Of a stretch of 12,003 nucleotides of DNA, positions 1 through 8,440 are shown one piece after another. The position numbers and the translations under genes were made by a program. Source of the stretch: Phoronis ovalis. Its lineage: Eukaryota > Phoronida > Phoronidae. The DNA is taken from assembly GCA_028565635.1 (NCBI GenBank), contig JAOXYB010048458.1:1-12003 (forward strand). The letters are read 5' to 3'. The notes beneath the pieces were generated by a model. The model was given only the letters and a program-made list of their open reading frames with translations, was not told where the DNA came from and did no database searches. Numbering within the stretch: position 1 is the first letter of the stretch; the number at the start of each line of letters is the position of its first letter.

Positions 1-204
1 ATAACCTCATTTTCCTTTTTCTCCACTGCTAAAATATTGAAACAACTTTCCAGCCTGCTGACTGTGATTAATCACCTCTCAAGGCATGTGTAAAAGGAAT
101 ATAAGTGTACTGCATCCAAGAATAACTGTGTTTCTGTGAGATTAATTATGGAAAAGAATCAATAAATAAATGAACTTCAACTGAGGATCTTTTTGTGAAC
201 TTAC

Positions 205-376
205 GGTAGTATAAACACCGTCTTTGTCGGTTACAGGCTTTTCGTTATCTCTCAGATCGAGGCCGCCAAAAATTGTGTGGTCATAATAATCAATATAGCC
301 ATTTAAGTAACCATAAAAACTGTCGAATCCTCGAGAAGTTGGTGTAAACTTTTCGTTACACATTCCAAGATGCCAT
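205..376 (-). CDS. Sulfatase exon 4: WHLG motif and RGFDSFYGYLNG segment
   Basis: The acceptor ACATCTAG lies before 376 and the donor GTAAGT after 205. It translates to WHLGM, then the strongly conserved sulfatase stretch SRGFDSFYGYLNGYIDYYDH and a DLRDNEKPV segment ending at GVYTT. The exon ends in phase 0. The next exon, expected to begin with a Y-S/T-x-x-F type segment, was not found in 1-204 and should be beyond the left edge. Confidence 0.93.
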
Positions 377-3300
377 CTAGATGTAAGAAATACAATGGAT
401 TATTGAATGCTTTCTAGTTGCTAATGATTTACGGGCCGTGGTATCAAAAAGGGAAAGTTCGTAAGTATTACATTTCATTTATGAACAAAAACTAAAACAA
501 GTCAGACCATTTAAAAAAGTGAGTTTTATAACGCTATTGAAGAAAATGCTAGTTTCTGCCAGTAAACATACTTTCCTACGAGGGCTGTAGCATAGCCTAA
601 CTCCTTCATTCTCTCTGGCAAGAACTTGTACTCAAGAGGCACATACTGCGGCTTTTGGGGAAAAATCACACTCAGACCACTTCGAAAAGGATAAACACCA
701 GTCATTATGGCAGCGCGAGAACTGAAAAATAAAACATACATTGTCTTCAATTTAGCCAGTGCTTTTGCCTAATTACTTCATTAATACGTTTTAAAAATAA
801 TTTGTGACATTTTAATATGTTTATGTAAAAGTGGAAACATCCAGTCACGAAATAAGTTAGCGTTTTCTTGTGTTTTAATAGCACTGTCCATCAGCACTAA
901 AATTTCCTTTGAAGAAACCTAGTAGGTAATTTGCTTTCTTGCAATTTTCAGCGCGAAAATATTTTGTTATGCATCATGAGAAATTTCCATTCCAGATTCA
1001 TATCCTACATGTAAATTAAAGAACAAACTGTATAACCACGAGTAAATCACAGATCATTGAATATTTGCCTGGACAAGGCGCAAGGCGGTTGAAAAAAGGG
1101 TTTGGTTGATTGATTAATTAAGATTTCACGTATAAACAATAAAACTTACGCTGTACATATGGGATGAACGTAGTTATTGTCGAAGATTACTCCTTCTCTT
1201 GCCAACTTGTCAAGATTTGGGGTTTTGATAAATGGATTATTAAAACCTATATCATTAAACCCTGAAATCAAAACAAAAACTATTTTTTAGTTGATACACG
1301 CGAAGATATAGATCTGCAGAATCTGCAAAGCCTTTTCCGATCTTATCCACCTATCCATGTTTATCGTAGGTGTCCTTGCAAGGTGTATCGTTCATAAATG
1401 GACAAAGCTTGTTAGCTTTCTTATTAATCCACTATTGCTATCCTATTTTTTGGGACTTGAAACACGCGACTCTTGTTGGGTAACTAAGTAGAAACAAGAA
1501 TGTTTGTTTTAATATCATTGGTAGAAAATGTTCAAGTTCCTACCTTTGTTATTATATAATATGACGTCACTACGAATATTGCTGAATATGCAAAACGCAA
1601 CAACTTAATATGCAAATTTTATATTTTAAATAAAAATGAGTAGTTTACTTTCAAAAGTTACTCATTAAAACATAATAAATTTAACTGTGAGTAATTAGCT
1701 TAACAACAGAAAATGAGAAATTATATGTCTAGATTTATTATATGATATCAGTCGTTACAAATGTTAAATACATTTTACAAGTTTACTGTTATACATGCTC
1801 CAACAAAATTAAAGCTTCTTTCTAGGAAACAATAGCCGTAACCGCGCAGTGACTGATAATACTTTTGAAATAATATACGCACACTACTATATGGTGAGAA
1901 ATATTTTACGCTATATTTATTTTTGTCTAATTGACCAGTATTTTCCTTTTTTTAAAAACTGCTCAAAATTCTAACAAATTATTCGATATTTAATCAAATT
2001 ATCTACAACATCAGAGACAGCTATTAACAGTCTAATATGTACAAATAGTAATTAACAGCACAGGGAATGCCAAATATTTCATTGAGGTGGATAACAATGA
2101 TAAATGAATTCTCATTAAATCAAAAGAAATATATGAAACGAACCAATATATAGACATGTATATAATTTTATTAAACATTTTTTTAAAAATAGAGAGGACA
2201 TACGGTGTACTTGTCTATTTTATACACATGTATATTTTCTACTTCTATTCGTGTTGCCAAAAGCTAAGTTTAATATTAGAGCTCTTTCTAATGTCCGCAT
2301 ATATATGGAGATATTTTAGTAACTTTAAAGTAGCTTCAGTCTGTTTTGGTTAATATCCACTGAAATTAGATTTGTAAACTTCAATTCTGGCGTACACATC
2401 AATGCAATTAATTTCTGCACTGCATGGATATGGTTTTTCTTTGAGGAACTTGAAGTTTTAGTGTATTTATATTTATTAAGCTGGAACTCTTGTGGAAAAG
2501 TATTGGTTTTTAATACTTTCTTTGAAGCAGAGATGGCAACTTAACCTGATGCATTATCTGGCCCCCGTCACGTGGCTGTATACTCTCCACGTTTTGACAA
2601 AAAGTAGCTAAAACATAACAGCTTTAAAAACAGAACCTTTATTATTTTGTTTCTTGGGTACCGTATTTTCTCTAATAATCGCCCCTCTGGTAACTAAAAT
2701 AAATCAATAATCGCCCCGGGGGAGGCAATTCGAATTGAAGACCCATTTTAATTTTTTATTATGTGTAGCTGGTTAGCTCTTTTTTGGGTTTTAAGGTAAT
2801 ATGGTACTATCATCTTTAATAAGTGATTGGCTTGCAAACTTGGGATCACCTGCATGCAATAATATTTCCAACAGAATTTCCATACCGAGTACGGCAGGAG
2901 GTGATTTACGCTTCTTGCAGATGACTTTCACAATAATTATGTTTCCATGTTGAGCAACGTGGTATACACTGCACAAATTTCTCTAGGTATGTGACCAACA
3001 AAATAAACTTACTGTTCGTTTAAGATTTGGAAGAGTTTTTCTTTAAAAAAAAAAATTCCATTACACTCAGAATTTCGCTCAAAATAAGTCGATTTTGTTT
3101 GATAAACTGACAATCTTCAAAAACTACCTTATGTATCGCTAACAATAATTTTAAAAAAATCTAAAATATTAATGCCAGGAGCACAAAGAAGTTAATAATC
3201 GTCCCTCTCTATTAATCGCCTCATCTAATAATCGCCCCTCCTAAAAGCAGTTTTTTTTAATAATCGCGATTATATTTCAGAAAATACGGTAGCTCATATC

Positions 3301-3501
3301 TTCTCACTGCACGCAAAGTTGTATTGTAAAAATATCAATGTAAACGTTGTGAGTAAAAAGAAAAACATAAATAAAAATCTTACCCATATCATCAACAACT
3401 ACAAGAATGATATTTGGTTTTGATCGTCTGGGTCCATAAGTTGCAACAGTACAACAGCAAATTGCCAGCATGCAAAAAAATAACTCGGTTTTCCCCTTCA
3501 T
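205..3501 (-). CDS. Arylsulfatase B-like type I sulfatase, 5' part of gene (4 exons, 3' end beyond window)
   Basis: Exons at 3384-3501, 1150-1261, 572-721 and 205-376 (minus strand) join in frame to 184 residues. Sulfatases of this family hydrolyse sulfate esters, here probably on glycosaminoglycan-type sugars, in the lysosome or outside the cell. Seen: an N-terminal hydrophobic signal peptide (about residues 6-22), PNIILVVVDDMG (29-40) with the Asp pair that binds calcium, PNLDKLAREG (54-63), the formylglycine site C75-T-A-S-R79, MTGVYP (83-88), and GKWHLGM (126-132) with catalytic Lys127 and His129. Spacing between Asp37, Cys75, Lys127 and His129 closely follows human ARSB (D53, C91, K145, H147; recalled family knowledge). 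The C-terminal two thirds, with the remaining metal and sulfate ligands, lie off the left edge. Odd point: Ala77 replaces the usual Pro of C-x-P-S-R. ARSI/ARSJ-like assignment is the main alternative. The sulfatase fold is near certain; the exact substrate is not. Confidence 0.93.
572..721 (-). CDS. Sulfatase exon 3: remainder of the formylglycine motif to GYATALVGK
   Basis: The acceptor TTTTTCAG-like tract ends just before 721 and the donor GTATGT begins at 571. The first base completes GCT (Ala77), followed by SRAAIMTGVYPFRSGL and the LPERMKELGYATALVGK segment that precedes the W-H-L-G turn in the sulfatase family. It is 150 nt, with a split Lys codon (AA|A) at its end. Confidence 0.92.
1150..1261 (-). 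CDS. Sulfatase exon 2: GFNDIGF to active-site cysteine
   Basis: The acceptor TTTCAG precedes 1261 and the donor GTAAGT follows 1150. Translated in the frame set by exon 1, it gives GFNDIGFNNP, then PNLDKLAREGVIF and HPICT. It ends two bases into the codon after CT of the active-site motif, so the modified cysteine (Cys75) and the residue normally proline are separated by intron 2. It is too short and lacks an ATG, so simple ORF scans miss it. Confidence 0.9.
1262..2658 (-). other. Sulfatase intron 1, distal part: no gene seen
   Basis: AT-rich intronic sequence. I saw no conserved coding stretch or tRNA on either strand. The only notable short motif is a perfect palindromic TGACGTCA (1562-1569), identical to the CRE consensus but without other support. 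The open frame at 2156-2353 on the plus strand is low-complexity Phe/Tyr/Ile-rich translation of AT-rich DNA and is not called. Confidence 0.6.
2659..3291. mobile_element. MITE in sulfatase intron 1 with AATAATCGCCCC subterminal repeats
   Basis: The ends TACCGTATTTTCT (2659-2671) and its exact reverse complement (3279-3291) form 13-bp terminal inverted repeats. The outermost TA at each end may be the target duplication, as for Tc1/mariner/pogo-type elements. Inside are clustered copies of (A)ATAATCGCCCC(TC) at about 2674, 2708, 3194, 3227 and 3257, mostly in the same orientation, with a palindromic AATAATCGCGATTAT at the right end. Elements with ACCGTATTTTC ends and AATAAnCGCC-type repeats are, from memory, widespread in animal genomes. 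A 61-codon open frame inside (2791-2976, minus, no ATG at its given start) is not recognisable as a transposase. At 633 bp the element is non-autonomous. Confidence 0.75.
3384..3501 (-). CDS. Sulfatase exon 1: start codon, signal peptide, VDDMG motif
   Basis: The ATG is at 3501-3499, followed by a Lys-rich start and a Cys-rich hydrophobic stretch typical of a secretory signal peptide, then PNIILVVVDDMG. The donor is GTAAGA directly after 3384. The exon is 118 nt, 39 codons plus one base, so the intron interrupts a glycine codon that is completed by GG of exon 2. Reading through the donor quickly leaves sulfatase-like sequence, which supports the splice. Confidence 0.92.
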
Positions 3502-3509
3502 CCTTGCAT
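3498..3509 (-). promoter_or_regulatory. Three-codon upstream ORF overlapping the sulfatase start
   Basis: On the minus strand an ATG at 3509-3507 opens a frame ATG-CAA-GGA-TGA whose stop (3500-3498) overlaps the sulfatase ATG (3501-3499) as ATGA. If the leader is transcribed through here, a scanning ribosome would meet this minimal ORF first and would need leaky scanning or termination-reinitiation to reach the main start. The sequence is directly visible; the regulatory role is inference. Confidence 0.4.
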
Positions 3510-3595
3510 GGCTGTTCTGTAAGGCAGTGCTAAATTACACGGCTGTACGTTTTAAATATCTATGTATATAATGAATACAATATAATAGAATATAA

Positions 3596-3605
3596 CCTTT
3601 ATATA
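3596..3605 (-). promoter_or_regulatory. Candidate TATA box for the sulfatase gene
   Basis: TATATAAAGG on the minus strand, about 95 nt upstream of the sulfatase ATG. This would place initiation near 3570 and give a short leader. The region is AT-rich, so chance occurrence is quite possible. A CTGCCTTACAG sequence just upstream of the ATG could instead be an acceptor, which would put the true promoter further upstream. Confidence 0.25.
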
Positions 3606-4379
3606 TATGTGCCAACATCTACTAATTTCTAACAAATTTATTTGTTCGTTTGTTCGTTTTGCTTTGTCATCAAAATAGGGTTCAGGACAGTGAACAATAG
3701 CATGCAAAATTAGTTATATGAGTCGTTTTTTGTTGTAGCTATTAAACTATAAAATGCAATAAAAAAAAATTTAAAAGTCATTTTATTTTATCTCAACTTA
3801 AAAATCATAAAATGATAAACAATTATTTAAAAGCAGAAGACACGATCTGATGTTAGTGCGATGCAGTAAGAGCGGGTACAAATGTAGAAATTCACAATTT
3901 ATCATTGTTTTAAAGCAGGTCAAGTCATGCGATCAAGTACATATAGAGCATACACGTATGCCAGAATTGGGCAGATAATAAATTATTATTAAGAAGATAA
4001 CGAGAAGTTGGTTAGTTTAAAAAAATGACTAGGCATTAAACATTGCTACAAAGCCTTCAACAAAGTTCTTGCCCTTTGCATTTATTGTTGTTCACACTAA
4101 ATGAATACTTTCATTTATCTGACCATCCGAAAAACAATTGACGGTTCCACTCTACTGAAGAAATCAGTAAATGTTATTAAACAAGTATAGTGCATATTAA
4201 CTAATTAGAGACATTTATGTCTGGTATTGTTGCATAGAACTTGCATTACATTTATCTGCTTATTGGTTTGATCTTAGTATCCTGAGGAGTTTTAAACCAG
4301 GTTTAATCCTAGCTCTATATTGATGCTTGGCTTCAATAGTGTACAACATGCTTAAAAGGATTGAAACAAGTGATACAGC

Positions 4380-4775
4380 GTAATTTACTACCGGGAATTT
4401 ACTGTGGACCGGGGGATCACTTGTGTAAAGGGTGGGTCTACATACACGAATATAGATTTTAAGAAAAAGACCCTATAAAGCTGAACGCGTATATAGCATG
4501 CTAAAAAAGCACCCGTTTGAAAGACGGTAGGTTTAAAAAGTTACCCTTTGGCAGATCTCATTCAGTAAAAATCATCAGATAAGTAAGAATGTTGCTGCGC
4601 GGGTATCCACCCTGATTACTCGATCGCACGTTATGATGAAAAACATGTCCATTTTACTAGGCATCTGTATACATTTGAATGGTAAAAACATAACCTTTGG
4701 CAAATGTGCATTCCTTGTAAAAACAACACCCCATTTGCCAATATTTAGCCAAATATATACCCTTATCGCGAAACG
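4380..4775. repeat. Decayed repeat-like segment with recurring ACCC/CCTTTGGCA motifs
   Basis: This stretch is richer in G, C and CpG than its surroundings. It has internal near-repeats: ACCCTTTGGCAGATCTCATTC (about 4542-4562) resembles ACCTTTGGCAAATGTGCATTC (about 4692-4712), about 150 bp apart, each followed by a TAAAAA(C/T)-type tract. ACCC recurs at about 4469, 4510, 4543, 4609 and 4758. It may be part of an old dispersed or tandem element. The minus-strand open frame at 4575-4778 lies within it and shows no recognisable domain, so it is not called as a gene. Confidence 0.3.
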
Positions 4776-4877
4776 CACACGTTACGTGCCTGATTGAAAA
4801 ACCAACACTTTGACCCATGTGGCCCCAGGACAATGGACCAGTATGGTATTATGCTGGACAGATCTTGTGTGAGTTGA

Positions 4878-5036
4878 AATCCTGGAAGTCATGAAAACTT
4901 ATTAGCACAGTTTGAGGTGTTCCATATTTTTGACTTTGGTATAGCGTTTGACTATGTCCAGTTTTTGTCTGCCCCTCGTGTGAGGTTATTAAATGAGCCT
5001 GGAGCTTTTAGTACGATTTTGAAGATCAGATGTTAA
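4878..5036 (+). pseudogene. Unrecognised open frame, possible exon relic
   Basis: A 52-codon stop-to-stop frame on the plus strand without an ATG start near its beginning. It has a balanced composition (for example FDFGIAFDYVQFL and APRVRLLNEPGAF) that looks more protein-like than the surrounding AT-rich translation. I do not recognise a family. It ends 12 bp before the target duplication of the foldback element. Chance is a real possibility at this length. Confidence 0.15.
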
Positions 5037-5048
5037 TATATATTTGTT

Positions 5049-5057
5049 GTAGATGTT
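5049..5057. repeat. Left target-site duplication of the foldback MITE
   Basis: GTAGATGTT, identical to 5300-5308, immediately outside the terminal inverted repeat. Its perfection, together with arm similarity, suggests a not very old insertion. Confidence 0.8.
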
Positions 5058-5299
5058 TAGACTTGCTGAAGTCCTTGTGACAAAAAAATTATGTTTAATT
5101 CTCTTTTTTATGTCTTTTACATCAGTGTTTTTAATTATCTCGAATTTTTTTTTTTTTACTATCATATATATGTTGGGTGACGGCTAACACTCAACATATA
5201 TATTTCGAGATAATTAAAAACACTGATGTAAAACACATAAAAAAGAGAAATGAACATTAAATTTTTTTTTTTAAGTTCACAGGGACTTGAGCAAGTCTA
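5058..5299. mobile_element. Foldback MITE with 9-bp target-site duplication
   Basis: A long imperfect palindrome. The ends TAGACTTGC (5058-5066) and GCAAGTCTA (5291-5299) begin two arms of about 110-120 bp that meet at an 8-nt loop near 5180-5187. They include a near-identical block reading ACATCAGTGTTTTTAATTAT and continuing into CTCGAA on the left, with its complement on the right. The left arm has an extra T-tract (about 5146-5160). It is flanked by perfect 9-bp direct repeats GTAGATGTT (5049-5057 and 5300-5308). A 9-bp duplication with long inverted repeats fits a Mutator-like (MULE) or Merlin-type non-autonomous element. No transposase is present. Confidence 0.85.
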
Positions 5300-5308
5300 G
5301 TAGATGTT
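5300..5308. repeat. Right target-site duplication of the foldback MITE
   Basis: GTAGATGTT, the exact partner of 5049-5057, directly abutting the right terminal inverted repeat. Confidence 0.8.
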
Positions 5309-6890
5309 CAGTTAAAAGAAAGCAATGCTTTAGGCTATCTAATTGGAATAATGTAATTAATCATAAGGAACACTTATGTTTCCCGTATCATGGTGACCAG
5401 GCTTTTTCCCGTGAAAACAGGGAAAAAATGTTGGTTTTAATATCACACTCTCAAAGAATGACACGGTGACCAGGCTTCTTTTAAAATTTTTACATAAATA
5501 AAGATGTCCTCAATATAAAAAATAAACATTTGATATAAATAGAGCCACTTGCTCTATTAAAAACGTTCAAAATTACAGAATACGCATGCAATATTGCATT
5601 AAATAGGTGGGGCAAATTCTGAGTAACCCTGGGCCTACAGGTGTCAAGTCAGTCACCTTGGCTTAGCCACAAAGTTTACTTATCTCTGCTGGCCCGTTTT
5701 ACATACAAGTTGAAGAGTCCATACTTTACTAATTTTTTAATGTAAATTTTCCCGTGTACTATAAGAAGCAAAACACACGGTTTGTATAACTTTTGAAGCT
5801 GAGACATACCATGCAAGTATTCCACTTGCTCCAGTTATACTTATTAAAAAATCACAATATTGCCATACACAAAACTTACTACTTCTACAGTAGGCCTATT
5901 AAAAAAAGCCTGCAAAGTTTGAAAGTTCACTGTTTCTATCTTAACTAGTAAAATTGCACATTTTAACGAACAAAAAATCAGTTTGTTTGCACTAATTACT
6001 CTTTCAACTATGTCCGTCTCATACCCTGGTAAAACTTATCGCCCTTGTCCAAAATTCCACGCGACAAATCTTCGTAAATTGATATTCTAATGATATATTA
6101 GATTCACACTCACATGTAACAAGTCTAAAAAGTCTTATAGTTTTTGTCACAGACAATAGACACAGAGATTAAAGCCATGATATTAATATAGCATAAAATC
6201 CTCCTAAGGATAAGTAAGATTAGAAATGCTCGCCCCCATTTTGAAAAGGGTTGCTCAATACAAAAATTGAAGACATGCTGCAAGCTTTATAAAACAGTGG
6301 TGAAAAAATCATAGATGAAATATAATAGTTTTGCGACATCTAAAATCTATCTCACAGAATACCGTAAGATATTTATATGATATTTTTTGATATTTTTTTT
6401 GCCATAAAATTTTAGTCGCTTTGTCTTTCTTGTTTGTTGTGCTTTTCGGAGACATTATTTTTTGTAGTAACCTTGTTTTGAGTTTAAAGAAGTGTACGAG
6501 TACGATGCGGTAGAGGTAATAGTTAAACTGGATATTTTTTTGCAGCTTTCACCGTTGTCCAAATACATTGAATAGGGGTTTGCTTGTCAGAGACTGACCC
6601 GTGTTGTGTGGAACGACCCGCACGGGTTGAATATATTTTTTTATTATTATTTAGCGAAAAAAGGCCTGACCGGCAAGTTTGAAGCGTCCCGCACGGATAC
6701 GGGAAACGTAAATGTTTCTTTTTTTGGTCTAATGCAATATCACAAGGTAGCGTCCTTAGACCAATATTCAGATTGGTGATTTTCATAAATGACTGTCAGA
6801 AGTGTAAGATACTATATAATAGTTATATAATTATTTGCTCCAAAAGTCTGAAGTTATGCTTCTGTTTTGACATTGAAATGGGCTGTGATC
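5309..6890. other. Intergenic region, no gene recognised
   Basis: Mostly AT-rich. Small structures seen: a 13-bp direct repeat GGTGACCAGGCTT at 5392-5404 and 5465-5477; an 8-bp hairpin stem TTTTTCCC/GGGAAAAA at 5403-5427; a short hairpin AATAGAG/CTCTATT near 5539-5559; and a CpG-containing patch at 6590-6710 with an ACCCGTG/CACGGGT inverted pair (6597-6603, 6621-6627). The minus-strand frame at 6523-6786 overlaps that patch and shows no domain, so it is not called. Confidence 0.5.
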
Positions 6891-6896
6891 TATGTA

Positions 6897-6947
6897 ATTG
6901 GTCAGATACATGGCCGCGACAAACGACACAACATGCATTTATAAAAG
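6897..6947 (+). promoter_or_regulatory. Promoter-like stretch: inverted CCAAT box plus TATA box
   Basis: ATTGG (inverted CCAAT, 6897-6901) lies about 40 bp before TATAAAAG (6940-6947), separated by a CpG-containing segment (GGCCGCGAC...AACGAC). The spacing suits an RNA polymerase II core promoter. An ATG follows at 6972. Motifs this short occur by chance in AT-rich DNA; no transcript evidence can be seen. Confidence 0.3.
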
Positions 6948-6971
6948 TATAACATTCAACACAAATATCAT

Positions 6972-7415
6972 ATGCCGGATAATGGTTTACAAAGAGAAAT
7001 TAATACTGTGTTGGAAGAAACTGATCATAAATGGGTGTCATTTTTAGCCCAACTAAATGTTTAATAAACTTTAAAAAATGAGATCAAAAAAGCTAAACCC
7101 TCAGGAATTATCGAAAGAACATTAAATAATTAATTATATAAACCATAAATTATAATGCAAGGACACACAATGGATCTGTTCTTAAAAATATTTGTTCTGA
7201 CCGAGATGTCAGTTGACACAAAAAACTTAATATGCCATAAATCAGACAAGATCAGAAAAGTTGAAAGGGCTCAACAAAGAAGTGCTAAAACTGTTTCACA
7301 TTTATTCCAGTTGCGTTATGAGGAAATGATGGAATTAGTTATGAGGAATGATAAGTTCAACGCCTTTAATAGCACTCAGCATAGTGATCACTTGTATAAA
7401 TCGAGATATAACTAA
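6972..7415 (+). pseudogene. Stop-interrupted open frame, unidentified (possible retroelement relic)
   Basis: One plus-strand frame starts ATG (6972), runs 30 codons (MPDNGLQREINTVLEETD...), then has a TAATAA at 7062-7067. It continues with coding-like KNEIKKAKPSGIIERTL, hits two more stops, and reopens as an 86-codon ORF from ATG 7155 to 7415. The latter contains IRKVERAQQRSAKTVSHL and LRYEEMMEL, which faintly recall the C-terminal region after the reverse transcriptase domain of Jockey/CR1-type LINEs (consensus-like VQRRATK... YEERL). That likeness is weak and from memory. The whole could be a decayed gene or chance; the 86-codon part alone may be a small unrecognised ORF. Confidence 0.22.
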
Positions 7416-8440
7416 GATATAACTATGCACCGGCACGAAAACTACATCATTAAAAAAATGGAAATACCATAAAAATAATTTAAATGTATTATAAAATAGT
7501 GCATTTTTAAATTGTTTCTCTCTCTCTCTGTTCAAATTCTCTTTTCGTTGAATTGCGACTCATCTTTTACATTTAGGTTGCAAGACAAGTCTCTGCGTAT
7601 CGCAAAACAAAACTCAGATATTAGCGACACCTAGCGAGAAAACAGGAGACTAGTTCAATACCTTAATTTGTCAGCCAATGATTACTTGCGCTTTTGTTGG
7701 GTGCGGGTCTCTATACATAATCTCGTGTCGTGTGCTTGAAACTCTTTTAAGAGTGAAAGTAAAACAAAAAATAGTTCTTTAGGAACACATCTTATTTTGA
7801 CGTCTAAGTTACACTACTAAGCAATATAATTACCTCATAAAATATATTATTTCTATGAAAATCATTCAATATCAGGCTGGTATTGAGAGTACAAAACATT
7901 TTCAATGGTGAAGACTCATCTTCTGCCGAGGTTGAGAATCTGAAATAGGCGAGTTATAAGCCGGTTATAAGTACGTTATCATTTAGCAGTTATCCTCAAA
8001 GGGAATGCATATTTGATATCGATTTATATGACAGAGTTTACGAGCTGGTTAGTAAAATTCGCGACATCAACAAAACCATCCACTTCAAAAAAAGAACAGA
8101 ACAACTGTCTATTGTTCTGTATTTATAATTTATTATATTTTACAATAAAGGCCCCTGTATTTATTTAACCAAAGTTGAGAATGTATTAAAACTAGTACTT
8201 GAAACTAATATAGATATATTAATCTCAGCTAGTACGTAGACAGTGCAGATCAATTGTTTTTGAATTCGGAACGGGGTTCAACTTAACTTTAAGTGCTTGC
8301 GATTAGTTCACCCAGTTCAATGCCAATGGTAACACTTGTGTCCAGGTACATTTCACATGATTTAAAAGTCATGGTGTCATATAACATAAACGAAAACGTC
8401 AAACAGTATGCTTATTGTTAACAACTATATGCACATTTGG
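7416..8440. other. Intergenic region, no gene recognised
   Basis: No conserved coding segment was recognised. It contains a short (TC)n run at 7517-7529 and a plus-strand stop-to-stop frame of about 65 codons ending near 8168. AATAAA (about 8142-8147) lies inside that frame; it could be the end of some transcript but there is no supporting homology. A non-coding first exon of the downstream membrane protein gene could lie here, unseen. Confidence 0.5.

Larger units (their letters stand above)
3510..5048. other. Intergenic region left of the foldback element
   Basis: AT-rich DNA between the sulfatase start and the foldback element at 5058. No exon-like segment with homology was recognised. 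It contains the decayed repeat-like segment at about 4380-4775 and a 52-codon stop-to-stop frame at 4878-5036 (both listed separately). Confidence 0.6.

Noticed and set aside
1562-1569. Perfect TGACGTCA (CRE-like) site in intron 1
   Set aside because: A single 8-bp motif far from either start codon has no supporting context; kept only as a note in the intron entry.
2156-2353. 65-codon plus-strand ORF in sulfatase intron 1
   Set aside because: Its product is mostly Phe, Tyr, Ile and Leu from AT-rich DNA, without motif or splice context; it lies within an intron of the opposite strand.
4575-4778. 67-codon minus-strand ORF
   Set aside because: It falls in the internally repetitive segment, has no recognisable domain, and its GVVFTR/KVMFLPFK-like phrases are explained by repeated DNA motifs.
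5287-5469. 60-codon plus-strand ORF
   Set aside because: It begins inside the right arm of the foldback MITE and runs into unrelated flank, including the short GGTGACCAGG repeat; no protein-like conservation is visible.
5392-5477. 13-bp direct repeat GGTGACCAGGCTT flanking about 60 bp, considered as a target duplication
   Set aside because: The enclosed segment has no terminal inverted repeats or other transposon structure, so a small local duplication is the simpler reading.
6523-6786. 87-codon minus-strand ORF
   Set aside because: No domain was recognised. It covers a CpG-containing patch with small inverted repeats, and I saw no supporting splice structure.
7335-7535. 66-codon minus-strand ORF
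   Set aside because: Antisense to the more coding-like 7155-7415 frame, and its start runs through the (TC)n tract.
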